NCBI GenBank assembly: GCA_965249615.1
Contig: CBDFMI010000006.1
Span: 620,001 to 684,000, forward strand
Direction of reading: 5' to 3'
DNA from: G963555815 sp965249615 [NCBI: bacterium]
GTDB lineage: Bacteria > UBA8248 > JACPRG01
Length of the DNA stretch: 64,000 bases
The stretch's first letter is position 1. Each line of letters opens with the position of its first letter. The position numbers were made by a program, and so were the translations under genes. Positions 17,685 through 28,070 of this stretch are shown piece by piece. The notes beneath the pieces were generated by a model. It saw nothing but the letters and a program-made list of their open reading frames with translations. It had not been told where the DNA came from and did no database searches.

Positions 17685-18730
17685 CGATTCCTCCGCCCGT
17701 TAAGGACTGTTCGGAGTGAGTCCAGGGCTTGATCAACGTCGGCGGAGGTGATGTCTAGGTGGGTCACCGCCCGGATCTGCCGGGGCGAGATGGCGTGGAC
17801 GAGGACCTGCTCCTCCTTGAGACGGCCGGTGACACCATCTGCGGGGATCTTTGTTCCGGAGACGTCGAAGATGACGATGTTTGTCTCGGGGCGGCCCAAG
17901 GGGAGGGAGACGCCCGAGATCTCCTGCAGGCCAGCGGCCAGACGGCGGGCGTTCTCGTGATCCTCCACCAGGCGGGCCACGTGATGGTCCAGGGCGTAAA
18001 GCCCGGCCGCCGCCAGGATCCCCACTTGGCGCATCCCCCCTCCCAAAAGTCGCCGGTCCCGAAGGGCCCGCGCGATGAAGTCCGAGGGACCGGCCAGAAC
18101 AGATCCAATCGGGGCCCCCAGACCCTTTGAGAGGCAGAAAGAGACGGTATCGGCAAAGCGGGCGTATTCATGAACCGGGACCCCGGAGGCGACCGAGGCA
18201 TTGAAGATCCGAGCCCCATCGAGGTGAATTTTCAGATCGTGCCCCTTCGCCACTTCCCAAATGGCTTAAAGGATCTCTGGAGGGTAGACGGACCCCCCGC
18301 CCCGATTGTGGGTGTTCTCGACGCAGACGAGGGCCGTTCGGGGGTGATGGGGCGCGTCAGGACGGATAGCCTCTTCGACCATTTTTGGCTCTAAGATCCC
18401 TCGTTCTCCCGCGATGGGAAGACACTGGACGCCTGACAGCGCGGCCGGAGCGCCGGCCTCATAGTTGAAGGGATGGGAGGTGGCCTCCAGGATCACCTCT
18501 TCCCCCGGCCGCGTATGGCCCTTGATGGCCAGTTGATTGGCCATGGTTCCGGAGGGGACAAAGAGGGCCTTCTCCTTGCCCAAAAGGGCGGCCGCCCTCT
18601 CTTGGAGCGCGTTGGCCGAAGGGTCCTCGCCGTAGCAGTCGTCCCCCACCTCGGCCTGGGCGATGGCCTGCCTCATCCCAGGTGTCGGTCTCGTCACGGT
18701 GTCGCTTCGAAGATCAATGGGTGCTTTCAT
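17681..18730 (-). pseudogene. ltaE: Low-specificity L-threonine aldolase interrupted by an in-frame TAA
   Basis: Two halves in one frame together make a full-length (about 345-residue) PLP enzyme that splits threonine or allo-threonine to glycine and acetaldehyde. The first half (18730-18266) has [41 protein letters not shown] and [13 protein letters not shown] at about 18263-18265 follows PPEIL. The second half resumes with AIWEVAKGHDLKIHLDGARIFNA and the PLP-lysine region SFCLSKGLGAPIGSVL. The lost residue is normally Lys or similar, so one base change (AAA to TAA) would explain it. This could be a real nonsense mutation or a consensus error. If real, the upstream fragment lacks the catalytic lysine. 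Confidence 0.85.
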
Positions 18731-18858
18731 GGATGTCCTCTGCCTGCAAAAACCTATATATCATACTAGGTGCGGGGTAACGGATGGGCCAGTCAACGGG
18801 ACTCTAAATCTCTTGGGAATTTCCAATGAAGGTCATCGAAAATGAGCTAGGAGGCGGG

Positions 18859-20022
18859 ATGCATCTTTCAAGGGAAGGAACGGATTCCTTTCAAGCGGTC
18901 CAGCCTGGAACTGATGGTGAACCGCAGTCTCAGGCCGAGGCGCGTCAGTACCACCGGCTGGGGAGGCGCTTCAGCATCGGGCGGGGGCTCCTCGCGCTTG
19001 CCTATCTTGTGGCACTTCTTGGCTCGGGTGCTTCTCTGGCCCTCGCTGGCCTCATCCCCAGCTCCAACCCCTGGATTCAGATGGCCCTGTTTTATGTGGT
19101 TTTGGCCGCAGGCTATGAGATTTTGAGCTTACCCCTTGAAACCTACGCAGGTTACGCTCTTCCCCGCCGGTTTGGTCTGAGTCGCCAGTCCCTCAGAGCT
19201 TTTTTGGGGGACCGTCTGAAATCCTTCCTCGTCACCCTTTTTGTCGGGGGGATCGCCCTTGAGGTCCTCTACTGGCTCCTTCGGGATGGGGGCGCCTTTT
19301 GGCCCCTTTGGGCGGCCGTCGGGCTCCTCCTCTTTCTCACCCTCGGGACTTATCTGGCTCCGGTTTTCCTCCTCCCCATCTTTTTCAAGACCCAGCCCAT
19401 CGTGGATCCCGCTTTGACCTCCGGACTCCGCTCTCTGGGCGAGCGGGCGGGGGCCCGGGTGAAGGAGATCTACCAGTTTGACCTTGGACGAAAGACCCGG
19501 GCTGCCAATGCCGCCGTGATGGGGTTGTGGAAGACGCGGCGGATTCTTCTCTCGGACACACTCTTGGCGGATTTTACGGCTGAGGAGACGGGCGCCGTCG
19601 TGGCCCACGAGTTGGGCCACGATCGACAGGGACATCTCCCGAAAGGGATTCTTCTTCAAACTGGGGCGGGGCTCTTGGCCTTATACGCCTCCGACTGGGT
19701 TCTGGGGTGGGGGGCGGTCTCTTTGGGGTTTTTGGCGAAGTCAGATGTGGCAGGGCTCCCGCTTCTCTTACTGACCTTTCTCGTCTTTGGTTTTTTTGGG
19801 GGTCCCTTCGCCCTGGCCCTCTCGAGGCGGATTGAGGCCGGGTGTGACGCCTACGCTCTGCGTCTGACCGGGAACCCCGACGCCTTCATCTCCGCCATGA
19901 AAAAACTCTCCCGGCGCAATTTGGCCGAGGAGGCCCCCTCTCGGGTTGTAGAGTGGCTCTTCTACAGCCATCCGCCCCTTCAAAAGCGCTTCGAGATGGC
20001 TGAACGCCACCGGAAGACATAA
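18859..20022 (+). CDS. M48 family zinc metalloprotease (Ste24/CAAX protease 1-like)
   Basis: A multi-spanning membrane protease of about 387 residues. The zinc site is VVAHELGHDRQGH (HExxH), with the third ligand Glu in RRIEAGCDAYAL. IYQFDLGRKTRAANAAVMGL and TRRILLSDTLL are Ste24-type signatures. About six or seven hydrophobic segments flank the catalytic region, and the C-terminus carries the family SHPPLQKRFEMAER. The ATG at 18859 has AGGAGG just upstream and is preferred; an ATG at 18826 adds 11 residues. Bacterial members act in membrane protein quality control. Confidence 0.88.
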   Translation: MHLSREGTDSFQAVQPGTDGEPQSQAEARQYHRLGRRFSIGRGLLALAYLVALLGSGASLALAGLIPSSNPWIQMALFYVVLAAGYEILSLPLETYAGYALPRRFGLSRQSLRAFLGDRLKSFLVTLFVGGIALEVLYWLLRDGGAFWPLWAAVGLLLFLTLGTYLAPVFLLPIFFKTQPIVDPALTSGLRSLGERAGARVKEIYQFDLGRKTRAANAAVMGLWKTRRILLSDTLLADFTAEETGAVVAHELGHDRQGHLPKGILLQTGAGLLALYASDWVLGWGAVSLGFLAKSDVAGLPLLLLTFLVFGFFGGPFALALSRRIEAGCDAYALRLTGNPDAFISAMKKLSRRNLAEEAPSRVVEWLFYSHPPLQKRFEMAERHRKT

Positions 20023-20090
20023 GAGAAGTATGATATAGAAACGTTTAGAGGAATCTCTTTTGTCCTTACATAAATAAGGAGAGTGACCCG

Positions 20091-20981
20091 ATGCGGTCCC
20101 GAGGCATTTCAGCGCTTGCCCTGTTCATCTTTTTGCTTTTCATCGGACAGGTCTTCGGTCAAACCTCTTACCCCAACGCCCACCTTCTCCCCGAGCCCGG
20201 CTGGCTACAAGATCACCTGAATGACCCTCAGATTAGGATCGTAGACCTTCGGAGCAAGGGGCAGTACGAGGAGGGGCATATCCCTGGCGCGGTCCAGTTA
20301 GATTTACCGAATGTCCGCGCGACCGTGGGGGGGGTGGCCGGCATGATCGCCGATGCCCCCACGCTTGAGGCCGCCCTCGGTGGCTTGGGCATAGATGCCG
20401 ACACGACCGTGGTCGGCTACGACGATCAAGGCGGCCTTCACGCCGCACGCCTCTTCTGGACCCTAGAGCACGCGGGGCACCGCAAGGCCAGGATCCTGAA
20501 CGGAGGCTTTCAGGCCTGGGTCGCGGAGGTGGGAGAGCTTTCCCAGAAGACACCCGAGATCTCCCCCAGGCAGTTTGTCGTCCATCTCGATCCCAAGCTT
20601 GTCATCACGGCCGAGGAGATCGCCGGGCGTCTCGATGACCCAGGGCTCGCCCTCGTGGACGCCCGAAGCCCTGCGGAGTACGACGGGCGCCAACTCTTCT
20701 CCACCCGTGGGGGACACGTCCCGGGGGCCGTCAACGTGGACTGGGTCGAGACCCTGACCCCCTTCGAGAACAAATGGAAAGGGGCAGAGGAGGTCTCGAA
20801 GATGTACGAACAGCTTGGCGCCACGAAGGACAAGGAGGTGGTCGCCTACTGTCAGACGCATCACCGGGGTGCCCACGCCTACTTCACGCTCCGGCTCCTG
20901 GGCTATGAGAACGTCCGGGGCTACGACGGATCCTGGGAGGAGTGGGGAAACCGAGACGACCTCCCCATCGAAACACCCTAA
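20091..20981 (+). CDS. Exported thiosulfate sulfurtransferase (two rhodanese domains)
   Basis: A 296-residue protein with a clear signal peptide (LALFIFLLFIGQVFGQ). The first rhodanese domain (about 25-150) has RIVDLRSKGQYEEGHIPGA but an inactive active-site loop (GYDDQGGLHAARL). The second (about 165-290) has LVDARSPAEY, GHVPGAVNVDW and the active Cys in AYCQTHHRGAHA. The usual loop is CxxGxRA; here it is CQTHHRGA, with two His. It transfers sulfane sulfur to cyanide or a thiol, here in the periplasm. AAGGAG lies 9 bases before the ATG. Confidence 0.87.
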   Translation: MRSRGISALALFIFLLFIGQVFGQTSYPNAHLLPEPGWLQDHLNDPQIRIVDLRSKGQYEEGHIPGAVQLDLPNVRATVGGVAGMIADAPTLEAALGGLGIDADTTVVGYDDQGGLHAARLFWTLEHAGHRKARILNGGFQAWVAEVGELSQKTPEISPRQFVVHLDPKLVITAEEIAGRLDDPGLALVDARSPAEYDGRQLFSTRGGHVPGAVNVDWVETLTPFENKWKGAEEVSKMYEQLGATKDKEVVAYCQTHHRGAHAYFTLRLLGYENVRGYDGSWEEWGNRDDLPIETP

Positions 20982-21032
20982 ACACCCTCCTGCTGTCCTC
21001 CCCTTTCTAAAGAAGCGCCCTCAGGCTTTTTT

Positions 21033-21839
21033 CTAGGACTTTCCGCCCGCCAGGGCGGCGAACTTTTGGGCCAGCTTTCGCGCCCGCATGGCCATCGCAA
21101 AATGGAAAGTCCTGGGGAAGAGGTTGGCGATGTGGACGGCGGCCTTGAGAAAGCCGGGGACCACCACAAAGGAGCGGTTTCGACGAATGGCCCGCAGGAC
21201 CGCCCGGCTCACATCTTTAGGCTTCAGGGTAGCCTTTGGGAACACCTGAACCTTCTGGGCTTGAATAAGAGGGGTATCCACAACCGAAGGGCAGATGGTG
21301 ATGACCTTGACTCCGTAAGGGTCCAGCTCAAGCCGAAGGCCCATGCCAAGGCCCACGACGGCGTACTTGCTGGCACAGTAGGCGGCCGCATAGGGCAGGA
21401 CGAAGAGTCCCACCACGGAAGCCATGTTGACGATGTGCCCTCCTCCCGCCTCCTTCATCCCGGGGGCGAATGCGGCGACCCCGTTGACCACCCCGAGATA
21501 GTTGGTCTTCATCAGGGCCTCTGTCTCGTCCGGCGGGTGGTCTAGAAAGGGCCCCTCAAACCCCCACCCCGCATTGTTGATGAGAATATGCACGGGGCCC
21601 TTTTCCAGGATCTGCCGCGCCGTGTCCTGATAGGCCTTTGTATCTCCGACGTCCAGGACAAAAGCCTCGGCGTCCCGCCCGGTCTCATTCTCGATCTCAC
21701 GCCTCACCTCATCCAGGCGGTCCCGGTTTCTGGCGACGAGGACGGTCCGGGCACCCGCCCGGGCGAGGTCGAGGGCGATCTGTCGCCCCATCCCTGAGGA
21801 GGCACCCGTAATGACGGCTCTCTTGTCCACAAATTCCAT
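21033..21839 (-). CDS. Short-chain dehydrogenase/reductase
   Basis: A classical SDR of 268 residues. NAD(P) binding is TGASSGMG at 11-18 with basic residues after beta-2 (VARNRDRL), which favours NADPH. NNAG follows, then the catalytic set N in MKTNYLG, S in MASVVG and YCASK. The C-terminal RNRSFVVVPGFLKAAVHIANLFP with basic residues is typical of SDRs acting on lipid-like substrates near the membrane. It converges on the rhodanese gene. Substrate unknown. Confidence 0.88.
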   Translation of the reverse strand: MEFVDKRAVITGASSGMGRQIALDLARAGARTVLVARNRDRLDEVRREIENETGRDAEAFVLDVGDTKAYQDTARQILEKGPVHILINNAGWGFEGPFLDHPPDETEALMKTNYLGVVNGVAAFAPGMKEAGGGHIVNMASVVGLFVLPYAAAYCASKYAVVGLGMGLRLELDPYGVKVITICPSVVDTPLIQAQKVQVFPKATLKPKDVSRAVLRAIRRNRSFVVVPGFLKAAVHIANLFPRTFHFAMAMRARKLAQKFAALAGGKS

Positions 21840-22060
21840 TGTCTCTCCTCCTCACCTCGGGGATGGCAATCCCAAGGTATTGGGGCGATCCTTCAGAAAA
21901 TCCCTTTTCCCGTTGCGATCATGATAACCCTCTCCGGCCTCCTCTCAAACCCCCTCTATCAGGATTTGCCGTTTCGTTAGGGTTGCTTTACAGTTTTTGT
22001 TTGGGCTGAGAGACTCCCGGGAAATTAAGAATTTTTGGTTTAGCGCGAAGGAGAAGGGCA

Positions 22061-22765
22061 TTGCCGAGGGGGACCTCGGAAAGAAGGGCCACCCGGGCCG
22101 ACGCCCGAAGGCGTCTCCTTCAGATTTTCAGAACCCTCCTGCGTCACTTCGGTCCCCAGGGGTGGTGGCCTGGCGAAACGCCTTTTGAGGTATGCGTCGG
22201 GGCCATCCTGACGCAGAACACCGCCTGGACCAATGTCGAACGGGCCATCTCCCGGCTGAAAGCCAAAAAGATTCTCTCTTCTGAAGGACTGCAGCGGGTC
22301 CGCCTTTCCCAGCTTTCCACCCTCATCCACTCGGCCGGATATTTTAACGTCAAGGCGCGGCGCCTAAAGGCCTTCTCCAATTTCCTTTGGGGGGAGTTCG
22401 AGGGTGATCTCGGGGCCATGCTTCAGGGTCCGGTCGGCCCTCTTCGAGAAGCCCTTCTGGGTGTGAATGGGATCGGCCCCGAGACCGCCGATTCCATTCT
22501 TCTTTACGCCGGCGGTTTTCCGGTCTTCGTCATTGACGCCTACACGCGCCGAAGCCTGGAACGTCTGGGTCTGACCGATTCAAAAGCGGATTACGATTCG
22601 CTCCAGGCGCTCTTCGAGCGCCACCTGCCGCGGGACTCCGAGCTCTACAATGAATTTCACGCCCTATGGGTGGTCCTGGGAAAAAACTACTGCAAGCCTA
22701 AACCCCTTTGCGACCTATGTCCCCTGAACCGGATCTGCCCCTATCCAGCCAGAAGGAAGGGATGA
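22061..22765 (+). CDS. Endonuclease III-like HhH-GPD DNA glycosylase with [4Fe-4S] cluster
   Basis: A 234-residue protein. FEVCVGAILTQNTAWTNVERAI is the N-terminal HhH-GPD core. The helix-hairpin-helix is REALLGVNGIGPETADSILLYA, and FPVFVIDAYTRRSLERLG carries the catalytic Asp (VID). Where Nth has a Lys in the hairpin (LPGVGRKTA), this has E in GIGPETA, so it is probably a monofunctional glycosylase of the HP0602/MIG-like type. Four cysteines near the end (CKPKPLCDLCPLNRIC) hold an iron-sulfur cluster. The TTG start has AAGGAG 7 bases before it. It overlaps the next gene as ATGA. Confidence 0.85.
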   Translation: MPRGTSERRATRADARRRLLQIFRTLLRHFGPQGWWPGETPFEVCVGAILTQNTAWTNVERAISRLKAKKILSSEGLQRVRLSQLSTLIHSAGYFNVKARRLKAFSNFLWGEFEGDLGAMLQGPVGPLREALLGVNGIGPETADSILLYAGGFPVFVIDAYTRRSLERLGLTDSKADYDSLQALFERHLPRDSELYNEFHALWVVLGKNYCKPKPLCDLCPLNRICPYPARRKG

Positions 22766-23268
22766 ACGCCTGGTCCGAGCGCCGCTTTGTGGTGGGGCCA
22801 AATCTGGGCGGGGTGGTCACGTGGCTTCGCATCCTGGGTTTTGACACTTATTACATGCGCAAGATGGACGAGGAGTTTTTGGCGCGGCGTCTTGAGGAGG
22901 GCCGCATCTTCCTCACGCGGAACCGAAAGCTGGGCGTCCGCAAAGGGATGACGAACGCCCTCGTCGTTTTTTCCGACCGGTCCCGGGAGCAACTGGCCGA
23001 GATTGCCCAACGGCTCGATCTCGCTAAGGCCCCTAATTTTCTCTCTCGATGCCTTCGTTGCAATGAGCGCTTGGTGAGGTGTGAGCGGGAGGAGGTGGCG
23101 GCCGAAGTCCCAGAGTTCACCTTTTCGACCCAGCAGGAGTTTTGCCGCTGTCCGGCCTGCCAGCGGATTTACTGGGCGGGAACCCACCGGAACCACATGA
23201 TGGCCGAACTCGCGGGGCTGGGGATCTCTGTCCCTGCGAAAGAGGAGTGGAGTCGAGGGAGACGTTAG
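22762..23268 (+). CDS. Mut7-C RNase domain protein with zinc ribbon
   Basis: About 168 residues from the ATG at 22762, which overlaps the glycosylase stop (ATGA). The N-terminal part (RFVVGPNLGGVVTWLRILGFDTYY, FLTRNRK, NALVVFSD) is the PIN-like Mut7-C fold, although the first acidic residue, usually D in V-D-x-x-L, is replaced (VGPNLG). The C-terminal part has two Cys pairs (CLRC and CPAC, plus CRC) forming a zinc ribbon. Its function is not established for bacteria. Coupling to a DNA glycosylase gene hints at nucleic-acid metabolism. Confidence 0.78.
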   Translation: MNAWSERRFVVGPNLGGVVTWLRILGFDTYYMRKMDEEFLARRLEEGRIFLTRNRKLGVRKGMTNALVVFSDRSREQLAEIAQRLDLAKAPNFLSRCLRCNERLVRCEREEVAAEVPEFTFSTQQEFCRCPACQRIYWAGTHRNHMMAELAGLGISVPAKEEWSRGRR

Positions 23269-23284
23269 AGGAGGGAAGTGGCGG

Positions 23285-25186
<1,902 letters not shown>

Positions 25187-25196
25187 TGAAGACCTC

Positions 25197-26615
25197 TCAT
25201 CTCCGCTTCGAGACGGCCTCCAGGGCCTCAAGGATGAGAGGCTCCTCCCTGGAGAGGACCGTCCGAAGGTCGAGGAGGAGGCGGTCATCATGGATCCGGG
25301 CGATCACGGGGGGGTCGTGGGAGCGCAGAAATTCCTCTAAGGAGCGGAGGGATATGTCGGCCGGCTTGAGAGAAATAAGGACGGTAGAGACCTCTTCGGT
25401 CGGCAGTGACCCGCCTCCCGCTCGTGAAATGCCCTCCTGGATTTCCGGGCCGAGGCGAAGGCGGGCCTCCTCGGACATGCGTTTTATCAGCCGCCGGGCC
25501 CGTCGCCGAAGATCAGCGGCGCTCAGAAAGAGCATCTTGAGGGCGGGGATTTTTTGGGCCGCCGCGTCCGGGTCAAGGTGGGCCAGCAAAGTCTGCTCGA
25601 GGGTCGTCAACGTCAGCTTGTCCACCCGGAGGGCCCGCATGAGGGGGTGACGGCGAATTTGATCGACGAGGACCTGGGTTCCCACGATGAGCCCTGCCTG
25701 GGGACCTCCCAGGAGCTTGTCCCCGCTGAATGTGACGATCTCCGCCCCCGCCCGAAGCGCATCTTCCGGGGTCAGCTCGTAAGAGAGCCCGAGGGGCCTG
25801 AGATCTTTGAGACAGCCGCTTCCAAGGTCCATCATCACAGGGATCCCGCGATCCTTTCCCAGACGCGAGAGCTCTTCCAGGGAGACCTCCTGGGTAAAGC
25901 CGACGATGCGGTAGTTGCTGCAGTGGACCTTCAAGAGGAGCGCCGTTTCATCGTCCAGGGCCTTCTCATAGTCCTTCAGGTGGGTCTTGTTGGTCGTTCC
26001 CACCTCCTGAAGCAGGGCGCCGCTCTCCCGCATCACGTCCGGGATGCGAAAACTCCCCCCTATCTCCACCAGCTCGCCCCGCGAGACAATGACCTTGCGG
26101 CCCTGTGCCAGGGCTCGGAGAGAGAGCAAGACGGCCGCCGCATTGTTGTTCACGACCGCGGACGCCTGGCATCCCGTGAGGCGTCTGAGGAGGTTCTGCA
26201 AAGGGGCATCGCGCTGCCCCCGCCCTCCGGAGGGAAGGTCGTACTCCAAGTTGCAGTATCCTCCGGCGACCTGGACAAGGGTTCGAAGGATTTCCGGCCC
26301 GAGGGGGGCGCGCCCGAAATTCGTGTGGAGGATAACGCCTGTCGCGTTGATGACCCGGCGAAGGTGGGGGCGAAGGGCGAGCTCAATGGCCTTTTTTGCT
26401 TCTTGAAGGATGGCCTCTGGGGCTGGATTGATGGACTGGAGTTCCCTGGGGGAGGCGGCGGCCAGGATGGCCTCGCGGCGCTGGGCCAGGACTTCTCGAA
26501 CGAGATCAAGCGCCAGGACCTCGGGGGCTCCGTCCGAGGCTTGTCCCCGAAGGATTTTGATGACCTCGTCGACGGAGGGGAGATTTCGAAGAAGTTTTTG
26601 ACGCTCCTCCTTCAC
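25197..26615 (-). CDS. selA: L-seryl-tRNA(Sec) selenium transferase SelA
   Basis: A 472-residue PLP enzyme that turns Ser-tRNA(Sec) into Sec-tRNA(Sec) with selenophosphate. NATGVILHTNFGRAPLG and the CNLEYDLPSGGRGQRDAPLQ region are diagnostic, and the PLP lysine is in TFSGDKLLGGPQAGLIVG. The N-terminal RNLPSVDEVIK domain binds the tRNA. The GTG start has GGAGG upstream. It is the first gene of selA-selB and faces scpA across a 200-base divergent promoter region. Neither tRNA-Sec nor selD is visible in this window. Confidence 0.96.
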   Translation of the reverse strand: MKEERQKLLRNLPSVDEVIKILRGQASDGAPEVLALDLVREVLAQRREAILAAASPRELQSINPAPEAILQEAKKAIELALRPHLRRVINATGVILHTNFGRAPLGPEILRTLVQVAGGYCNLEYDLPSGGRGQRDAPLQNLLRRLTGCQASAVVNNNAAAVLLSLRALAQGRKVIVSRGELVEIGGSFRIPDVMRESGALLQEVGTTNKTHLKDYEKALDDETALLLKVHCSNYRIVGFTQEVSLEELSRLGKDRGIPVMMDLGSGCLKDLRPLGLSYELTPEDALRAGAEIVTFSGDKLLGGPQAGLIVGTQVLVDQIRRHPLMRALRVDKLTLTTLEQTLLAHLDPDAAAQKIPALKMLFLSAADLRRRARRLIKRMSEEARLRLGPEIQEGISRAGGGSLPTEEVSTVLISLKPADISLRSLEEFLRSHDPPVIARIHDDRLLLDLRTVLSREEPLILEALEAVSKRR

Positions 26616-26714
26616 GCGGGACTTCCTCCCGGCCTCAAGCCCTTGTGTTCCTGGTCTCAGGGAGTTTGAATGTCTTTAGGCACCCTGCAAGCCATTCTCC
26701 AATGAGGTCTCTTG

Positions 26715-26757
26715 GGTGTCAATCCCCCGCCCGGGGGACAGAAAAGGGATTGACACC
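26715..26757. repeat. 12-bp inverted repeat between selA and scpA with overlapping divergent -35 boxes
   Basis: GGTGTCAATCCC (26715-26726) and GGGATTGACACC (26746-26757) are perfect inverted copies, centred on a GC hairpin CCCCCG-CC-CGGGGG (26724-26737). Each arm contains TTGACA facing outward: rightward at 26750-26755 for scpA, and leftward at 26722-26717 for selA with a GAGAAT -10 candidate about 17 bases on. The symmetry suggests an operator or a mirrored promoter pair. Confidence 0.7.
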
Positions 26758-26778
26758 TGGAAAGGGGTTCACTACACT
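26750..26778 (+). promoter_or_regulatory. sigma70 promoter of the scpAB operon
   Basis: Consensus -35 TTGACA (26750-26755), 17-base spacer, -10 TACACT (26773-26778). Transcription should start near 26785, giving a leader of about 35 bases before the scpA ATG. Confidence 0.8.
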
Positions 26779-26818
26779 TTTTCTCGTTTTGGAAGCGAGC
26801 CCAGCGGGACAAGAGGGG

Positions 26819-27547
26819 ATGGCCTACAAGGTCCAGTTGGACGTTTTTGAAGGTCCCCTCGATCTGCTTCTTCATCTCGTTCGAGAAAACGAAGTCAACA
26901 TCTACGACATCCCCATCGCCCTCATCACCGAACAATACCTGCACTACCTCGACCTGAGGGAGTCCCTCAATCTGGATGTGGCGGGGGATTATCTGGTCAT
27001 GGCCGCCACGCTCACTTACATTAAATCGAAGATGCTCCTGCCTGCGGAGCCCGATGAGGGCGAGGAAGAGGAAGATCCACGCCGGGAGCTGGTGGATCGA
27101 CTGCTCGAATATCAGGAGTACCGGAAGGCTATGGAGACCTTTCGGGAGAGAGAGAGAGACCAGATGGGGGTCTTTTCCAGGGGGGCTCCGGACGAGGTTC
27201 CCAAGATCATGGAGGAGGAACCCGAGGAGGAAGGCCTGGGGGAGGTTTCGGCCTTTGACCTTTTGAAGGCCTTTGAGAAGATCTTGGCCGAGATTGGGGC
27301 GACCGCCCCTCACGTCCTCCAGGTCGACGAGATGGAGACGGCTGAGCGACTTACCTATGTCTTGGACCGGCTGGGAAAGGCCGAGGGGACCACCTTTTCG
27401 GCCCTCTTTGAGGGAATGGCTCAGCGGATCGAGATTGTGGCGACCTTCCTGGCCCTTCTGGAGCTTGTCCGGCGAAAGCTTGTCCAGGTGTCGCAGGCCA
27501 AGTCTCAGGGGACGCTCTATATTCGACGAATACTAGAGAATGAATGA
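26819..27547 (+). CDS. scpA: Segregation and condensation protein ScpA
   Basis: The kleisin subunit of bacterial condensin (SMC-ScpAB), 242 residues. The N-terminal signature is VQLDVFEGPLDLLLHLVRENEVNIYDIPIALITEQYL (in parts: FEGPLDLLLHL and IYDIPI), followed by AGDYLVMAATLTYIKSKMLLP. An acidic linker (DEGEEEEDPRRE) leads to the C-terminal winged helix ending in LVQVSQAKSQGTLYI. The ATG at 26819 is chosen because homology starts there; upstream sequence is the promoter. It overlaps scpB by 8 bases. Confidence 0.95.
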   Translation: MAYKVQLDVFEGPLDLLLHLVRENEVNIYDIPIALITEQYLHYLDLRESLNLDVAGDYLVMAATLTYIKSKMLLPAEPDEGEEEEDPRRELVDRLLEYQEYRKAMETFRERERDQMGVFSRGAPDEVPKIMEEEPEEEGLGEVSAFDLLKAFEKILAEIGATAPHVLQVDEMETAERLTYVLDRLGKAEGTTFSALFEGMAQRIEIVATFLALLELVRRKLVQVSQAKSQGTLYIRRILENE

Positions 27548-28070
27548 GTTAAGCAGACAGAGCCTGAAGGAAGTGGTCGAGACCCTCCTCTTTGTGTCCG
27601 ATGTCCCAGTTCGAGTCAAGGAGTTGGTGGATGTCTTCGCGGGGATGGTGGAGCCGAAGACCATCGAGGAAGTGCTGGCCGAGATAACCAGCGAATATGA
27701 GGGGAGGCCCCTTCAGGTCCAGAAGGTCGCCGAAGGCTACCGTCTGGCGAGCCGCCCCGAGTACTCTTCCTGGGTGAAGCGCTATCTCAAGCGGGCCAGC
27801 CGCGCGACGCTTTCGCCCTCCGCCCTGGAGAGTTTGGCGGTGGTGGCCTATCGACAGCCGGTGACGCGCACTGAGATAGAGGAGATCCGCGGGGTGGACT
27901 GCACGGGAGTCCTGCGGACCCTCTTGGACAGGCGTCTCATCCGTGTTGTGGGCCGTCGCCAGGTGTTGGGAAGGCCCATGGTCTACGGGACCACCCGAAT
28001 CTTTCTGGAACATTTTGGCTTTAACTCTCTTGTCGACCTGCCGAAGCTGAAAGAGCTTGTTCCCCCTTGA
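27540..28070 (+). CDS. scpB: Segregation and condensation protein ScpB
   Basis: The 176-residue winged-helix partner of ScpA in the SMC condensin. SLKEVVETLLFVSDVPVRVKEL and VAEGYRLASRPEYSSWVKRYL form the first winged helix. The strongly conserved LSPSALESLAVVAYRQPVTRTEIEEIRGVD with LLDRRLIRVVGRR follows, and it ends in the GRPMVYGTTRIFLEHFG motif. It acts with scpA in chromosome compaction and segregation. Translation is coupled on both sides. Confidence 0.96.
   Translation: MNELSRQSLKEVVETLLFVSDVPVRVKELVDVFAGMVEPKTIEEVLAEITSEYEGRPLQVQKVAEGYRLASRPEYSSWVKRYLKRASRATLSPSALESLAVVAYRQPVTRTEIEEIRGVDCTGVLRTLLDRRLIRVVGRRQVLGRPMVYGTTRIFLEHFGFNSLVDLPKLKELVPP

Noticed and set aside
18260-18268. Recoding (selenocysteine) at the internal stop of ltaE, given selA/selB nearby
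   Set aside because: The stop is TAA, not TGA, and no threonine aldolase is known to use Sec at this position.
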